Source: JAVBLQ01 sp031553435 (GTDB lineage: Bacteria; Bacteroidota; Bacteroidia; Bacteroidales; Azobacteroidaceae). From it: a DNA stretch of 22,863 nucleotides. Where the stretch lies: contig JAVBLQ010000056.1 of assembly GCA_031553435.1 (NCBI GenBank), forward strand, positions 1-22,863. Direction: 5' to 3'. Position numbers and translations under genes: made by a program. Each line of letters begins with the position of its first letter. Within the stretch, counting starts at the first letter, position 1. Positions 13,559 through 22,306 of this stretch are shown piece after piece. The notes below the pieces were generated by a model, which was given only the letters and a program-made list of their open reading frames with translations, was not told the origin of the DNA and searched no databases.

Positions 13559-15064
13559 ATGAAAAAGACAGATGGAGAAAAAATTATGACAACCAATCAG
13601 GGAACTCCTGTTGACAATGATCAGGCTTCCATCACAACGGGTAATCCGACTTTTACTTTGTTGTCTGATACTCACTTGGTTGAAAAACTGGCCCATTTTG
13701 ACAGGGAAAGAATTCCTGAAAGAGTGGTTCATGCTAAAGGAGCCGGTGCCCACGGTTATTTTGAAGTTACACACGATGTGACAAAGTATACACGTGCTGC
13801 TTTCTTGTCTGAAATAGGAAAGAAAACAGATGTATTTGTCCGTTTTTCAACAGTGGGTGGCGAAAGAGGTTCTGCCGATTCTGCCAGAGACCCACGCGGA
13901 TTTGCCGTAAAATTTTATACGGAAGAAGGAAACTATGATATGGTAGGCAATAATACTCCGGTATTTTTTATCCGTGACGCCATCAAATTTCCTGATTTTA
14001 TTCATACACAAAAAAGACATCCGGCTACAAACCTGAAGGATCCGGATATGTTCTGGGACTTTTTATCATTGACTCCGGAAAGCATTCATCAGGTGACTAT
14101 TTTATTTTCCGACAGGGGAACTCCTTATTCATATAGGCATATGCATGGTTTTACAAGCCATACTTTCATGTGGTATAACAAAAAAGGAGAATATTACTGG
14201 ATTAAACTGCATTTTAAATCAGATCAAGGTTCTAAAAACCTGACAATGGAAGAAGCTGCTTCGTTGGAAAGTTTGGATCCCGATCATGCTACCAGAGATT
14301 TGTCTGAAAGTATCAAAAACGGAAATTTCCCTTCGTGGACAGTATATGTTCAGATTATGACTCCGGAAGAGGCGAAAAAATATAAATTTGATCCTTTTGA
14401 TATAACAAAAGTTTGGTATCAAGGTGATTATCCGTTGATTCCGTTTGGGAAAATGGTATTGAACAGAAATCCTGAGAATTATTTTTCGGAAGTAGAACAA
14501 GCTGCATTTTCTCCAAGCAATTTTGTGCCTGGTATTGCTGCTTCTCCTGATAAGATGTTGCAGGGGCGTCTGTTCAGTTATCCGGATACACATCGCCATC
14601 GCTTAGGCGCCAATTTCCATATGATACCGGTTAATGCGCCTAAATCCGAAGTGCATTCTTATCAACGTGACGGATTTATGAATATGGATACTGCTGGAGC
14701 TCCTAATTATTATCCGAATACATTTGGCGGAGCTGCACCTGATTCATCTTATCAAATGCCTCCGGTCGATGTTCAGGGTATGGTGGCCAGACACGAATAT
14801 GTGTTGTCTGATATAGATTTTATACAAGCCGGAGAGTTGTATAACAGGGTAATGTCTGATAATGATAAAGCGAATCTGGTTAAGAATATTGTCTCTCATT
14901 TGAAAAATGCCCAAAAACGTCTGCAATTAAGGCAAACAGCATTGTTCTATAAAGCTCATGTAGATTATGGCATTCAAATAGCCAAAGGCTTGGGACTGGA
15001 TGTCAATGAGGTGATCCGGTTAGCCGGCATGCCGCAGGAGGAGAGGGTGAGAGCCACGATGTAG
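13559..15064 (+). CDS. katA: Catalase, haem-dependent (monofunctional)
   Basis: A 501-residue cytosolic haem enzyme that splits hydrogen peroxide to water and oxygen. The distal catalytic histidine is His58 in RVVHAKGAGAHGYFEV, and the catalytic asparagine is in DMVGNNTPVFF (131-132). The signature RFSTVGGERGSADSARDPRG is at 95-114, and the proximal haem-ligand tyrosine is Tyr341 in RLFSYPDTHRHRLG. Length and absence of a C-terminal flavodoxin-like domain place it with small-subunit catalases. The ATG at 13559 is used; the second Met at residue 10 (13586) is also possible because the first nine residues are not family-conserved. It stands alone after a repeat-rich gap and converges with tamL. 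A catalase in an otherwise anaerobe-like gene set points to oxygen tolerance. Confidence 0.97.
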   Translation: MKKTDGEKIMTTNQGTPVDNDQASITTGNPTFTLLSDTHLVEKLAHFDRERIPERVVHAKGAGAHGYFEVTHDVTKYTRAAFLSEIGKKTDVFVRFSTVGGERGSADSARDPRGFAVKFYTEEGNYDMVGNNTPVFFIRDAIKFPDFIHTQKRHPATNLKDPDMFWDFLSLTPESIHQVTILFSDRGTPYSYRHMHGFTSHTFMWYNKKGEYYWIKLHFKSDQGSKNLTMEEAASLESLDPDHATRDLSESIKNGNFPSWTVYVQIMTPEEAKKYKFDPFDITKVWYQGDYPLIPFGKMVLNRNPENYFSEVEQAAFSPSNFVPGIAASPDKMLQGRLFSYPDTHRHRLGANFHMIPVNAPKSEVHSYQRDGFMNMDTAGAPNYYPNTFGGAAPDSSYQMPPVDVQGMVARHEYVLSDIDFIQAGELYNRVMSDNDKANLVKNIVSHLKNAQKRLQLRQTALFYKAHVDYGIQIAKGLGLDVNEVIRLAGMPQEERVRATM

Positions 15065-15066
15065 AG

Positions 15067-15146
15067 AATTAGGAATTACGAATTAGGAATTACGAATTAC
15101 GATTTTTTTGCGAGTAATTTTCATTCCTAATTCGTAATTCCTAATT
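15067..15146. repeat. Inverted repeat of GAATTAG/GAATTAC heptamers between convergent katA and tamL
   Basis: The arms 15067-15090 and 15123-15146 are perfectly complementary over 24 bp with a 32-nt loop. The left side reads GAATTAG, GAATTAC, GAATTAG, GAATTAC, GAATTAC from 15066. It begins 2 nt after the katA stop. Its right end overlaps the tamL stop codon (15145-15147), so it fills the whole convergent gap. A T run in the loop may help it act as a two-way terminator. Confidence 0.9.
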
Positions 15147-17445
15147 AAAACGGGTATCCGATCGCAAAATAAAGTGCATTGTTCTTTTTAATGTGATCCA
15201 AATCCTGGAAAAATACCCAAGGATTGGTATCTATACTAGCCGGATCATAAATTTTCCTTCCCCAATCAAATCGTATAATCAGGAAGCTTAAATCTACACG
15301 CAATCCTATCCCGGCTCCCAAAGCAAATTCTTTGTAAAATGAGTTTAATTTGAATTGTCCGTTAGGTTGATTTTCATAGTTCTTGATTGTCCAAATATTA
15401 CCGGCATCTATGAATGTTGCAAATTCCAGCATCTGGATGAATTTGTAGCGATATTCTACATTAAATAATAGGTTTATATCTCCTGTATGCGCTGTTAAAT
15501 CCTGGTTTTCATCATCACTGGGACGATAAGATCCCGGACCAAGATTTCTTGTTGTCCAACCTCTGACGCTGTTGGGACCTCCGGCATAATATCTTTTTTC
15601 AAACGGAAGAATGGTAGAATTCCCGTATGGATAAGCAGCTCCGATTGCTGCGTGCATGGCTATTCCGTTTTTTTCATCTAATTGAAATGTTTGAGAAAAA
15701 TCAAAATCCGCTTTAATGTATTGTGCAAAAGGATTTCCGAGTATCTGATACTGTCCGTTTTCATTTTTAGCTGCTTTGGAGAGACTAAAGATGCCTTGCA
15801 ACACATTTCCGGAAGTTTCAGCCCCATAACGTAGTGTGTAAAGTCTTTCTTTGTATTTTCCGGCGTTGATATTGGAGTAAGTTCCACTATATCCGATTCC
15901 TGCAGTAAACACGTTGTCGTAGGTGGCGCGTGTGAGAAAGTTGGTTTCTTCGTTGAGATATTCTTCAAAACTTTCTGACATCCAAGGCATCATTACATAG
16001 TTGATATCCAGAAAGTTAAGAGAATGAGTAATGCTGGCGGTTCTTTTTGTCCGGTTCCATTTATATTTCCATGACAGGCTGAAGAAATTCCGGATATATT
16101 CCGGTCTTTTTTGTAAATCGAAATCGGCTCCGAATTGTGTATTGGCCTGAAAACGCCTGCTGATTTTATTGGATAAAAAAGGAAAAACAATTCTTGGAAT
16201 TGTGAGCGATACTCCTGTTCCGACTTCAAAATAGTTATTATTAACAAGATCATTTTCGTCGGTACTGCTTATAAATTCGTAAGCTCCACGCAATTTGACG
16301 CTTAAGTTTTCCGAGCCATTGAATATATTTCCATGGCTGTAAGTAATGTTGGAAGCAATACCCAGGTCTCCTGCTTTATTTGTACCGTCTATCCCGAATT
16401 GTATTTCATGTATATCGGCTTGAGTCAGAAAGATATCACAATCCAGTTTAGTGGTGTCGTTCACCACAACTTCTTTATATATTATGCCGCCTTTGTTTAC
16501 GGCGCTGAGGGAATTTATCAGATTATAGGTGCGTTCGGTTGCACGTTCGCTGTAAAATTGTCCGGAACGCACAGTTATATTATCATATAAAATGCGGGGA
16601 CGGAGGAAATGACTCTTATCATAAACAATTTCCAGATCCCGGTATTTTGTCGAATCCTGAGCTCTGAATCTTCGTTGTAGGATGGGGTCATAACCGCTCA
16701 ATACTCTCACTTTGTTGATCTGATAACGTTTCATGCCAGTTGTATCCCTAAGTATTAGTTTTAAATCAACCTGATTCGATCTTAATGTGGTATCAGCTTC
16801 ATAATAGAGATTTTCTGTAGTAAAAGTATAATAACCTGCATTTCTGAACAGCTGGCTGACATTTTCTCTTTCGGCATCCAAAGCTTTCATAGCGAATATG
16901 TCTCCGGTTTTTAACAATCTTCGATTTCTTTTTTCTCTGTTTTGTAAGAGTTTGATGGCGTCTTTTTCCGGGACTTCGATTGAGTAGTTACGAATACGAT
17001 AAGGATCATTGGCAGTGATATTATATTTGAGTTTGATCTTTTTAGGAACGGTATCAATTTTTACAGTTACGTCGGCATTCAGATAACCTTTGTTTCCTAT
17101 TTCTGTTTTAAGTTCATTGACAGATTGGCGGGTTAATTTCGAATCGTATATCACAGGAGGTTCTCCTGCTTTTTTTAATGTACGTTTGAACCAATTGGTC
17201 GTGTCTCCGGCCAAACTATATATTCTCAGCCTTATTTTGGAATAATTGGGTTTTTGTTTGACGTAATCTCTTAGTTCTGCATTATCAACGTTTTTTGTGT
17301 CGGTTTTGACATCCATTTTATCCAATAAGTATTTTCCTTCGGGAACGTATTTGGTGATGCTGCAAGCGCTCAATAGCAAACAAAGGACAATTGACAATTG
17401 ACAATTATTAATTGATGCTGTCAGTATTGATTTTAATTTTTTCAT
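15145..17445 (-). CDS. tamL: TamL, Omp85-family outer-membrane lipoprotein (TamA-like)
   Basis: A 766-residue outer-membrane barrel protein that works with TamB in outer-membrane biogenesis. The start at 17445 (MKKLKSIL) was chosen over the upstream 17481 because it gives a lipoprotein signal peptide ending LLLSAC, followed by the family opening SITKYVPEGKYLLDKM. POTRA-like domains follow (for example LNADVTVKIDTVPKKIKLKY, YQINKVRVLSGYDPI). The C-terminal Omp85 barrel contains the conserved GGPNSVRGW turn and ends in Phe, the barrel-assembly signal. The signal peptide is odd: INNCQLSIV is encoded by repeat heptamers and lengthens the segment before the hydrophobic core. The gene overlaps tamB by 38 nt. 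Its stop lies in the inverted repeat shared with katA. Confidence 0.9.
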   Translation of the reverse strand: MKKLKSILTASINNCQLSIVLCLLLSACSITKYVPEGKYLLDKMDVKTDTKNVDNAELRDYVKQKPNYSKIRLRIYSLAGDTTNWFKRTLKKAGEPPVIYDSKLTRQSVNELKTEIGNKGYLNADVTVKIDTVPKKIKLKYNITANDPYRIRNYSIEVPEKDAIKLLQNREKRNRRLLKTGDIFAMKALDAERENVSQLFRNAGYYTFTTENLYYEADTTLRSNQVDLKLILRDTTGMKRYQINKVRVLSGYDPILQRRFRAQDSTKYRDLEIVYDKSHFLRPRILYDNITVRSGQFYSERATERTYNLINSLSAVNKGGIIYKEVVVNDTTKLDCDIFLTQADIHEIQFGIDGTNKAGDLGIASNITYSHGNIFNGSENLSVKLRGAYEFISSTDENDLVNNNYFEVGTGVSLTIPRIVFPFLSNKISRRFQANTQFGADFDLQKRPEYIRNFFSLSWKYKWNRTKRTASITHSLNFLDINYVMMPWMSESFEEYLNEETNFLTRATYDNVFTAGIGYSGTYSNINAGKYKERLYTLRYGAETSGNVLQGIFSLSKAAKNENGQYQILGNPFAQYIKADFDFSQTFQLDEKNGIAMHAAIGAAYPYGNSTILPFEKRYYAGGPNSVRGWTTRNLGPGSYRPSDDENQDLTAHTGDINLLFNVEYRYKFIQMLEFATFIDAGNIWTIKNYENQPNGQFKLNSFYKEFALGAGIGLRVDLSFLIIRFDWGRKIYDPASIDTNPWVFFQDLDHIKKNNALYFAIGYPF

Positions 17446-17505
17446 TTTTGATAGAATCGTTTTTTGTTTTTTCATTGTCAATTATCAATCGTGAATTGTC
17501 AATTC
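17386..17505. repeat. ACAATTG/ATTGTCA heptamer arrays inside the tamB-tamL overlap
   Basis: Left array from 17386: GACAATT, GACAATT, GACAATT, then ATTAATTGATG. Right array from 17474: ATTGTCA, ATTATCA, ATCGTGA, ATTGTCA. The right array is roughly the reverse complement of the left, with several mismatches over about 26 nt, so the pair is a loose inverted repeat. Both arms are coding: the right arm encodes IDNSRLIIDN near the TamB C-terminus, and the left arm encodes the N-terminal INNCQLSIV of TamL. The tamB stop codon (17408-17410) lies in the left array. Confidence 0.82.
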
Positions 17506-20500
17506 TTTTTCTCCTGAATGCCCTCTGAAACAGCTCCCTGAATGTCTTGGCGCTTTTCTTATATACGAATCCGAGGCCCTGTGTGGTTAAAGCCTGTTCG
17601 TAATATTTATCATTGGTAACAGTATAAAATTTGAGACTGTATTCACCTGTTTTATTCAATTTGTACAGAGCCTCGAAATCGCCTGTAAAATTGGTTTTTG
17701 CATTGGATGGAACGTCACTTCTATATCCCAGATTGGTATTGATTGTGAGCCGGTTATTGAAGAAACGGGAAGAAACGCTTACATCCATTTCGACATTGGA
17801 AAAATTATCGTCTCTGGAGTAGAAATTGGTTCCGATTGTCCAGTTATCATGTAGTACTCCTGCCAGCAAATTGTTCAGTTGGGTACTCAATGTGGATGAT
17901 GCCAATGAAGTCCAGATGGAAATTTTTTGTGATTGATCTGATGGTTGAGGCATATAAAAAGTTCCCATTGCCAATAAATATGCCACTTCTTTGATCTTGA
18001 TTTCATCGGAATTCATGATGCTTTCCGCAGTTCTTTGTACACTTTCGTCCACAGTCGGCAATTCGACATCATAATTAATTTTCATTTTCTTAATATCTCC
18101 CGATACGTTCAGGATACAATTTACCGGAACCCGTGTGGCCGGTAAGTATTGATTGGTTGCAAAACTTTCGTCCAATGTAGCCAGATCAGCTCGTAAACTA
18201 TACATGGCTGTTACATTAAAAGCTGTCGCCATTGGGTCGCCCTGGAATGTGACTTTACTTCCGTTTTTTATGGTAAACTCTCTTTTGGCAATATTTTTGA
18301 GTGAGAGGGCTATTTTTCCTTCTTCCATTGTATAATCGCCCAGTAATTTCATTTCTGATGAGCTCAGATCGTAATTCATCGTGATATTTCCGGAACCATT
18401 GACTGTAGCCGCATCTTTGGTAGAAGGATTGATGATTGCGCCAAGTGTTAATTCCGGCCCTATATCCGCATTCAGTTTGATTTTTATGGGAAAAGAAGAT
18501 GCCGGTTTCTTTATGCTCAGGTTGCCTTCTGTAGAAAAAGAATCTACGGAATCGGTATTAACATAAACGACATAACTATATTGTTGAGCTTGCACCTCTG
18601 ATTCGGGAAGTTGTACATAAACTTTTCCGGAAATCCCTTTGGGAATATTTATATCAGCTGTCATCCCTTTTTCAGTCCCTTTGAGATTGATGGCGCCTGA
18701 AGATTTTAGTGTGCCGTAGAATAAACTATCGGTTTGTATAGGATTATTTAAAAGGAGTAAATTCCGTAATTGCATACTTAATCCTACATTGAATGTATTG
18801 AAATTTTGATGAGTAATATTTCCATTGATAATCAAAGGATTATTCATATTATCCAGGATGCGGAAACGGTCGAATTTAATTGTATTGGGAGTGATGCGTA
18901 TGGAATCATTCACTTTGTAGCGGACATTGGTCATTCTGACTCCAAGTCCGGCATTTCTTATAAACAGTAAACCATCCAGTTGAGGCTTTTCAAATTTACC
19001 GGTGACTGAGAGTCTGGCTTCAAAATCTCCCCGCATTCCAAAAAGATAATCTTTGACAAAGGGTTGGATCCAACCTAATTTGAGTGCGCGTACATCGGCA
19101 TTCAATGAAAGGGAATCTTTATTGGTTAGAATAAATCCTGATATTTTAGAGTCCGGAGCATCCTGCTGGTGAAGTGTAAGATTGATGAAACCTGCCTGGC
19201 GACGATCACTCCACCCGCTTGCAACATCCAAATCGCCGACGCGTTCTTCTTCAATGAAAATATCTTTGATAGAGAAATTCCGGGTTAGAATGCGTGGATT
19301 TGTTAACAAACGGTTCATGATCAGACTTCCATTGATTTCGCCGTTAAATCTGACTCCCTGATATTTAATCAGATCGAGTACTTCGCCGATCAGGATTTTA
19401 TCAAAACTTGCCGTCAACGTATCGTTTTCATTCAATGAAACGATTCCGTTTACTTTCAGACTTCCTTGTTTGGGTGTTGTCAATTCCAGGTCTTTGACGG
19501 TATATTTATCTTCGATGATAGAAAAATACGCAGGTTTGATATCGAAAATGTGTTTCTGCAAATTGATTTTAGAAGGTTTTAGCTGAGCATATATATCAGG
19601 TAAAGAAGATTTTTCAGACAAATTGTTTTTTACAAAATTGGCAACTAAAACCAGATTTCCATCCAATTCCAAAGCATTGTCTTTGGCTGAAAGCGTTACG
19701 TTCATGCTATCATTTGCTACGGCGATGTTTAATCCTAAATCTGTGATTTCTTGTTCTATCAATCTTTGGGTTTTAGCAGAACATACAAGTGTATTTTTAT
19801 CTTTTTCTGTTTGAATATCAAAAGTTGTTGCATTCAAAGGCATCGTTCCTACTTTGATTTGAGGAAAAGAACCTTTTATATCGAAAACATTTTCCGTATC
19901 GTGATAATTCCATGACAAGTCAGCCGGAGCCATTATGGTAAGAGGTAATTCCAATGTTTGGGACAGACTTTCGGTATTCCCTATCACAAAAAAAGATGAG
20001 ATCCGGGTATCCTTTTGTTTTGTTTTTGTAAAATTAAAAAAAGCGGGAAGATATTTGTTGAATGTATTATTGATCGCCACAGGCAAAGTCTCGAATGAAA
20101 ATATACCTTTTATATTTCCGGATAAAACATCTGATTTAATGTCGATTATTTGTTCGTTATTAGTATCCCGATTTAGTGATAACAAGATTTGTTTCTGGGA
20201 AAAAGTTCCTTTATTGGTCTTAAATATCAGGTTACTTAGATCGAGATTCCCTTGTAAATTGTCCAAATTGTTACCTGAGATACTTCCATTCACATCACCG
20301 GAAAAATTAGCGCCAGGATATATTTTTAACAGATTTAGTTTGTCTAAATTTACATGACCGGCATGAAGTGTAAAAATTCCTTGTATATTTTTTCCTGTAG
20401 GCATAAAATATTTGCCGTCGAGTAAAAATTTTGCATTAGGATCGTTGATAGAAACGGAAGCAATGATACTGTCATTTACATAATCTCCTTTCAATTCGAT

Positions 20501-21930
20501 GTTTTGGTAATTATATTGATTAAAAATAATGTGTTCGATAAATGCTTCGGTGTGGGCTGATATTTTTCCATTTTCACTGATGCTACCCAAAGCCGTCATT
20601 TTTAAAGAAGTCTCTCCCAGAGTACTTTGAGTGCCAGTAATTGTTTGCAGATTGAAATTGATGGCCGATAAATTGATATCGAAATTTGTTTTTCCCGAAG
20701 GATAAAAATAACCGCCTTTGCCGGTAATATTCAGATTTCCCGAAGGAGAAAGCAGGTCGGCTTTCAATTGCATGTCAGGTAAAGAACCAGAGACAGAGGC
20801 CGATGCCGAAAGTCGTCCTATCCTATTGGCATAATAGTTTACCTCTTTCAGATCGTTTCCGAATAAATCGAACAATTCCGGGCTTGCATTCAATTGATCG
20901 ATGTTGACCTGTAATCCGGATCGGGGCCAGTGAACATAATCGGCAATGAAAGCTTTTGCTTTCAGAATCAATAAGTTTCCATAAGTTAAATTTAATTCTT
21001 TCAGATCTATTTGAGGTAATTTTCCGGAAATGGCACCGGAAAGCTTTAATTCATCTTTAAATGAACTGAATGCCGGATAAAAAGCTTGTAAATCATAAAG
21101 ATGGATTGACGATTCCAACGTCAGATCAATTGCGGCCGAATCTGCCAGATGTGCAATCTCATGACCTGTATAATCTGCAGAAGCTTTACTGATCGTCAAA
21201 TTGGAGTGTGGAAGTGCTAATTTCAGATCTTTTATGTTTATTACTTTCTTTTCGGAATTGATTTTTGCCGAAATATCTTTCAATTGGAAATTATTCTTTT
21301 CAATGAAAGAAAGAGATTTGATACCTACATCCAGTTTTTCCGGATCAATCGATTTAAGTGTTAAATCTGCATTAAAATCGTGAATATGAATATGATTTGA
21401 GTCAAAAACACTATCGATGGAATTTTCGGAAAGAATATCGTAATGTAGAGTTCCTCCGGTTAAACGAACTTTATCGATTTCGATAATCATCGAGCTTTTA
21501 TCCTTCCAGGTTGTATCTTCCGAAGCAAAAGCATCGATCAGGAATTGAAAATTAAAATCACTGTTCAAGCTGTCACGGTTAACATAAATCTTGAAATTTT
21601 CCAGTTGAACCGAGTTAATTTGCAGCCTGTTATTTATCAATTTAAATAGGGAAACTCCGGCAGATAAATTGTGGGCATAGAGAAGAGTATCTCCCTGTAA
21701 ATCTTCGACATAAATATCCTGAGCATCTAAATGGCTGAAAGGTTTGAAGTAAAGTTTTCCGATAGTCATTTTGGTTTTAGTGATTTTCATCACTTCATCC
21801 AAGGCCAGATCTGTAATCTTTTGTTGGATTCCAGGGATCAATAACAAAAGATACAACAATAACGGTAGCCCTATCACAGTAACTACAGTTATGATACATA
21901 TGCGTTTAAACGTTTTGATAAATTGTTCAT
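17408..21930 (-). CDS. tamB: TamB, translocation and assembly module inner-membrane protein
   Basis: A protein of about 1500 residues with one N-terminal transmembrane helix (VVTVIGLPLLLYLLLLIPG) and a very long periplasmic beta-helical groove typical of AsmA/TamB bridge proteins. The last 400 or so residues are the TamB domain (MKINYDVELPTVDESV, IKEVAYLLAMGTFYMPQ). It spans the periplasm and cooperates with TamL, encoded next with a 38-nt overlap. The start is a problem. The in-frame reading extends upstream only to a TTG inside the tRNA. The ATG at 21930 is one base out of frame; adding one A after it would give MKQFIKTFKRICIITV, a normal N-terminus. The listed span assumes that lost base, so its length is not a multiple of three. 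An in-frame GTG at 21877 is the alternative. The C-terminal tail after FRRKR is repeat-derived. Confidence 0.88.
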
Positions 21931-21939
21931 TTTTGAGTG

Positions 21940-22012
21940 CTGTCCCATTAGGGCTCGAACCTAAACTCTTCAGAGCCAGAATCTGACATGTTACCAATTA
22001 CACTATGGGACA
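21940..22012 (-). tRNA. tRNA-Gln, anticodon CUG
   Basis: A complete cloverleaf is readable on the minus strand. The acceptor arm is TGTCCCA with TGGGACA (7 bp). The D arm is GTGT/ACAT around AATTGGTA. The anticodon arm is TCAGA/TCTGA around TTCTGGC, giving anticodon CTG. The variable loop is AGAGT, and the T arm is TTAGG/CCTAA around TTCGAGC. The discriminator base is G, as expected for glutamine, and CCA is not encoded. The tRNA 3' end lies 9 nt before the ATG proposed for tamB. A promoter element lies 25 nt upstream of the 5' end. Confidence 0.95.
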
Positions 22013-22020
22013 GTTTATGA

Positions 22021-22034
22021 CCTCATAAATGAGG
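22021..22034 (-). repeat. Small palindrome in the tRNA-Gln leader
   Basis: CCTCAT-AA-ATGAGG is a perfect 6-bp inverted repeat between the promoter element and the tRNA, about where transcription should start. It would form a short 5' hairpin removed by RNase P processing, or could be a binding site. Its role is not clear. Confidence 0.5.
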
Positions 22035-22037
22035 ATG

Positions 22038-22045
22038 CAAAATTA
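22038..22045 (-). promoter_or_regulatory. Candidate -7 element for tRNA-Gln and tamBL
   Basis: TAATTTTG on the minus strand matches TAnnTTTG and is identical to the -7 element of the lipoprotein gene at 11642-11649. It lies 25 nt upstream of the tRNA. No space exists for a promoter between the tRNA and tamB, so this is likely to serve both. A -33 element at the usual distance is not obvious. Confidence 0.5.
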
Positions 22046-22124
22046 TAAAAATATATCTAATAAACATACAATTTGGAGATTTGTTTAGAAAATTATCGGG
22101 ATCTTTTGATTTGAAATCGATATG

Positions 22125-22152
22125 AAACTAAAAATTAAAAGAGAAAACTAAA
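22125..22152. repeat. Weak heptamer-like array AAACTAA/AAATTAA/AAGAGAA/AACTAAA
   Basis: Four A-rich 7-nt units in the gene-free stretch between the tRNA and the recombinase gene. The phase slips by one base, and such A-rich DNA can look periodic by chance, so this is a weak member of the family seen elsewhere in the window. Confidence 0.3.
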
Positions 22153-22216
22153 AGTGGATTTGTTATAATAATAAACTTTTCCTCCTTTCATAATGTTCTA
22201 ACCTTTATTAATTACA

Positions 22217-22292
22217 GTGAAAGGGGAATTATCCTCCCTTCACCACGAGCGCAGCGAGTTCACAAGGGAGCGAAGCGACCTTCCCCTTTCAC
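22217..22292. repeat. Nested inverted repeat upstream of the tyrosine recombinase gene
   Basis: The outer arms GTGAAAGGGGAA (22217-22228) and TTCCCCTTTCAC (22281-22292) are perfectly complementary over 12 bp. Inside, CTCCCTT (22234-22240) pairs with AAGGGAG (22264-22270). The interior also carries a near-repeat GAGCGCAGCGAG (22247-22258) and GAGCGAAGCGAC (22268-22279). A partial copy of the inner arm, TCCTCCTTTCA, occurs about 50 nt upstream. The whole block ends 14 nt before the recombinase start. It could be a structured leader, a terminator against incoming transcription, or a recombination site used by the recombinase. Confidence 0.8.
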
Positions 22293-22306
22293 AAAAAAAC
22301 AAAGTT

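Noticed and set aside
21940..21997. TTG start for tamB inside the tRNA
   Set aside because: It would translate the tRNA sequence; the encoded residues do not resemble a TamB N-terminus, and the tRNA fold is complete. The upstream extension is better explained as open frame by chance.
21940..22012. tRNA-Gln as the integration site of a mobile element carrying the recombinase
   Set aside because: The recombinase lies on the 5' side of the tRNA, no duplicated tRNA 3' end was seen between them, and the tRNA 3' end is followed at once by tamB.
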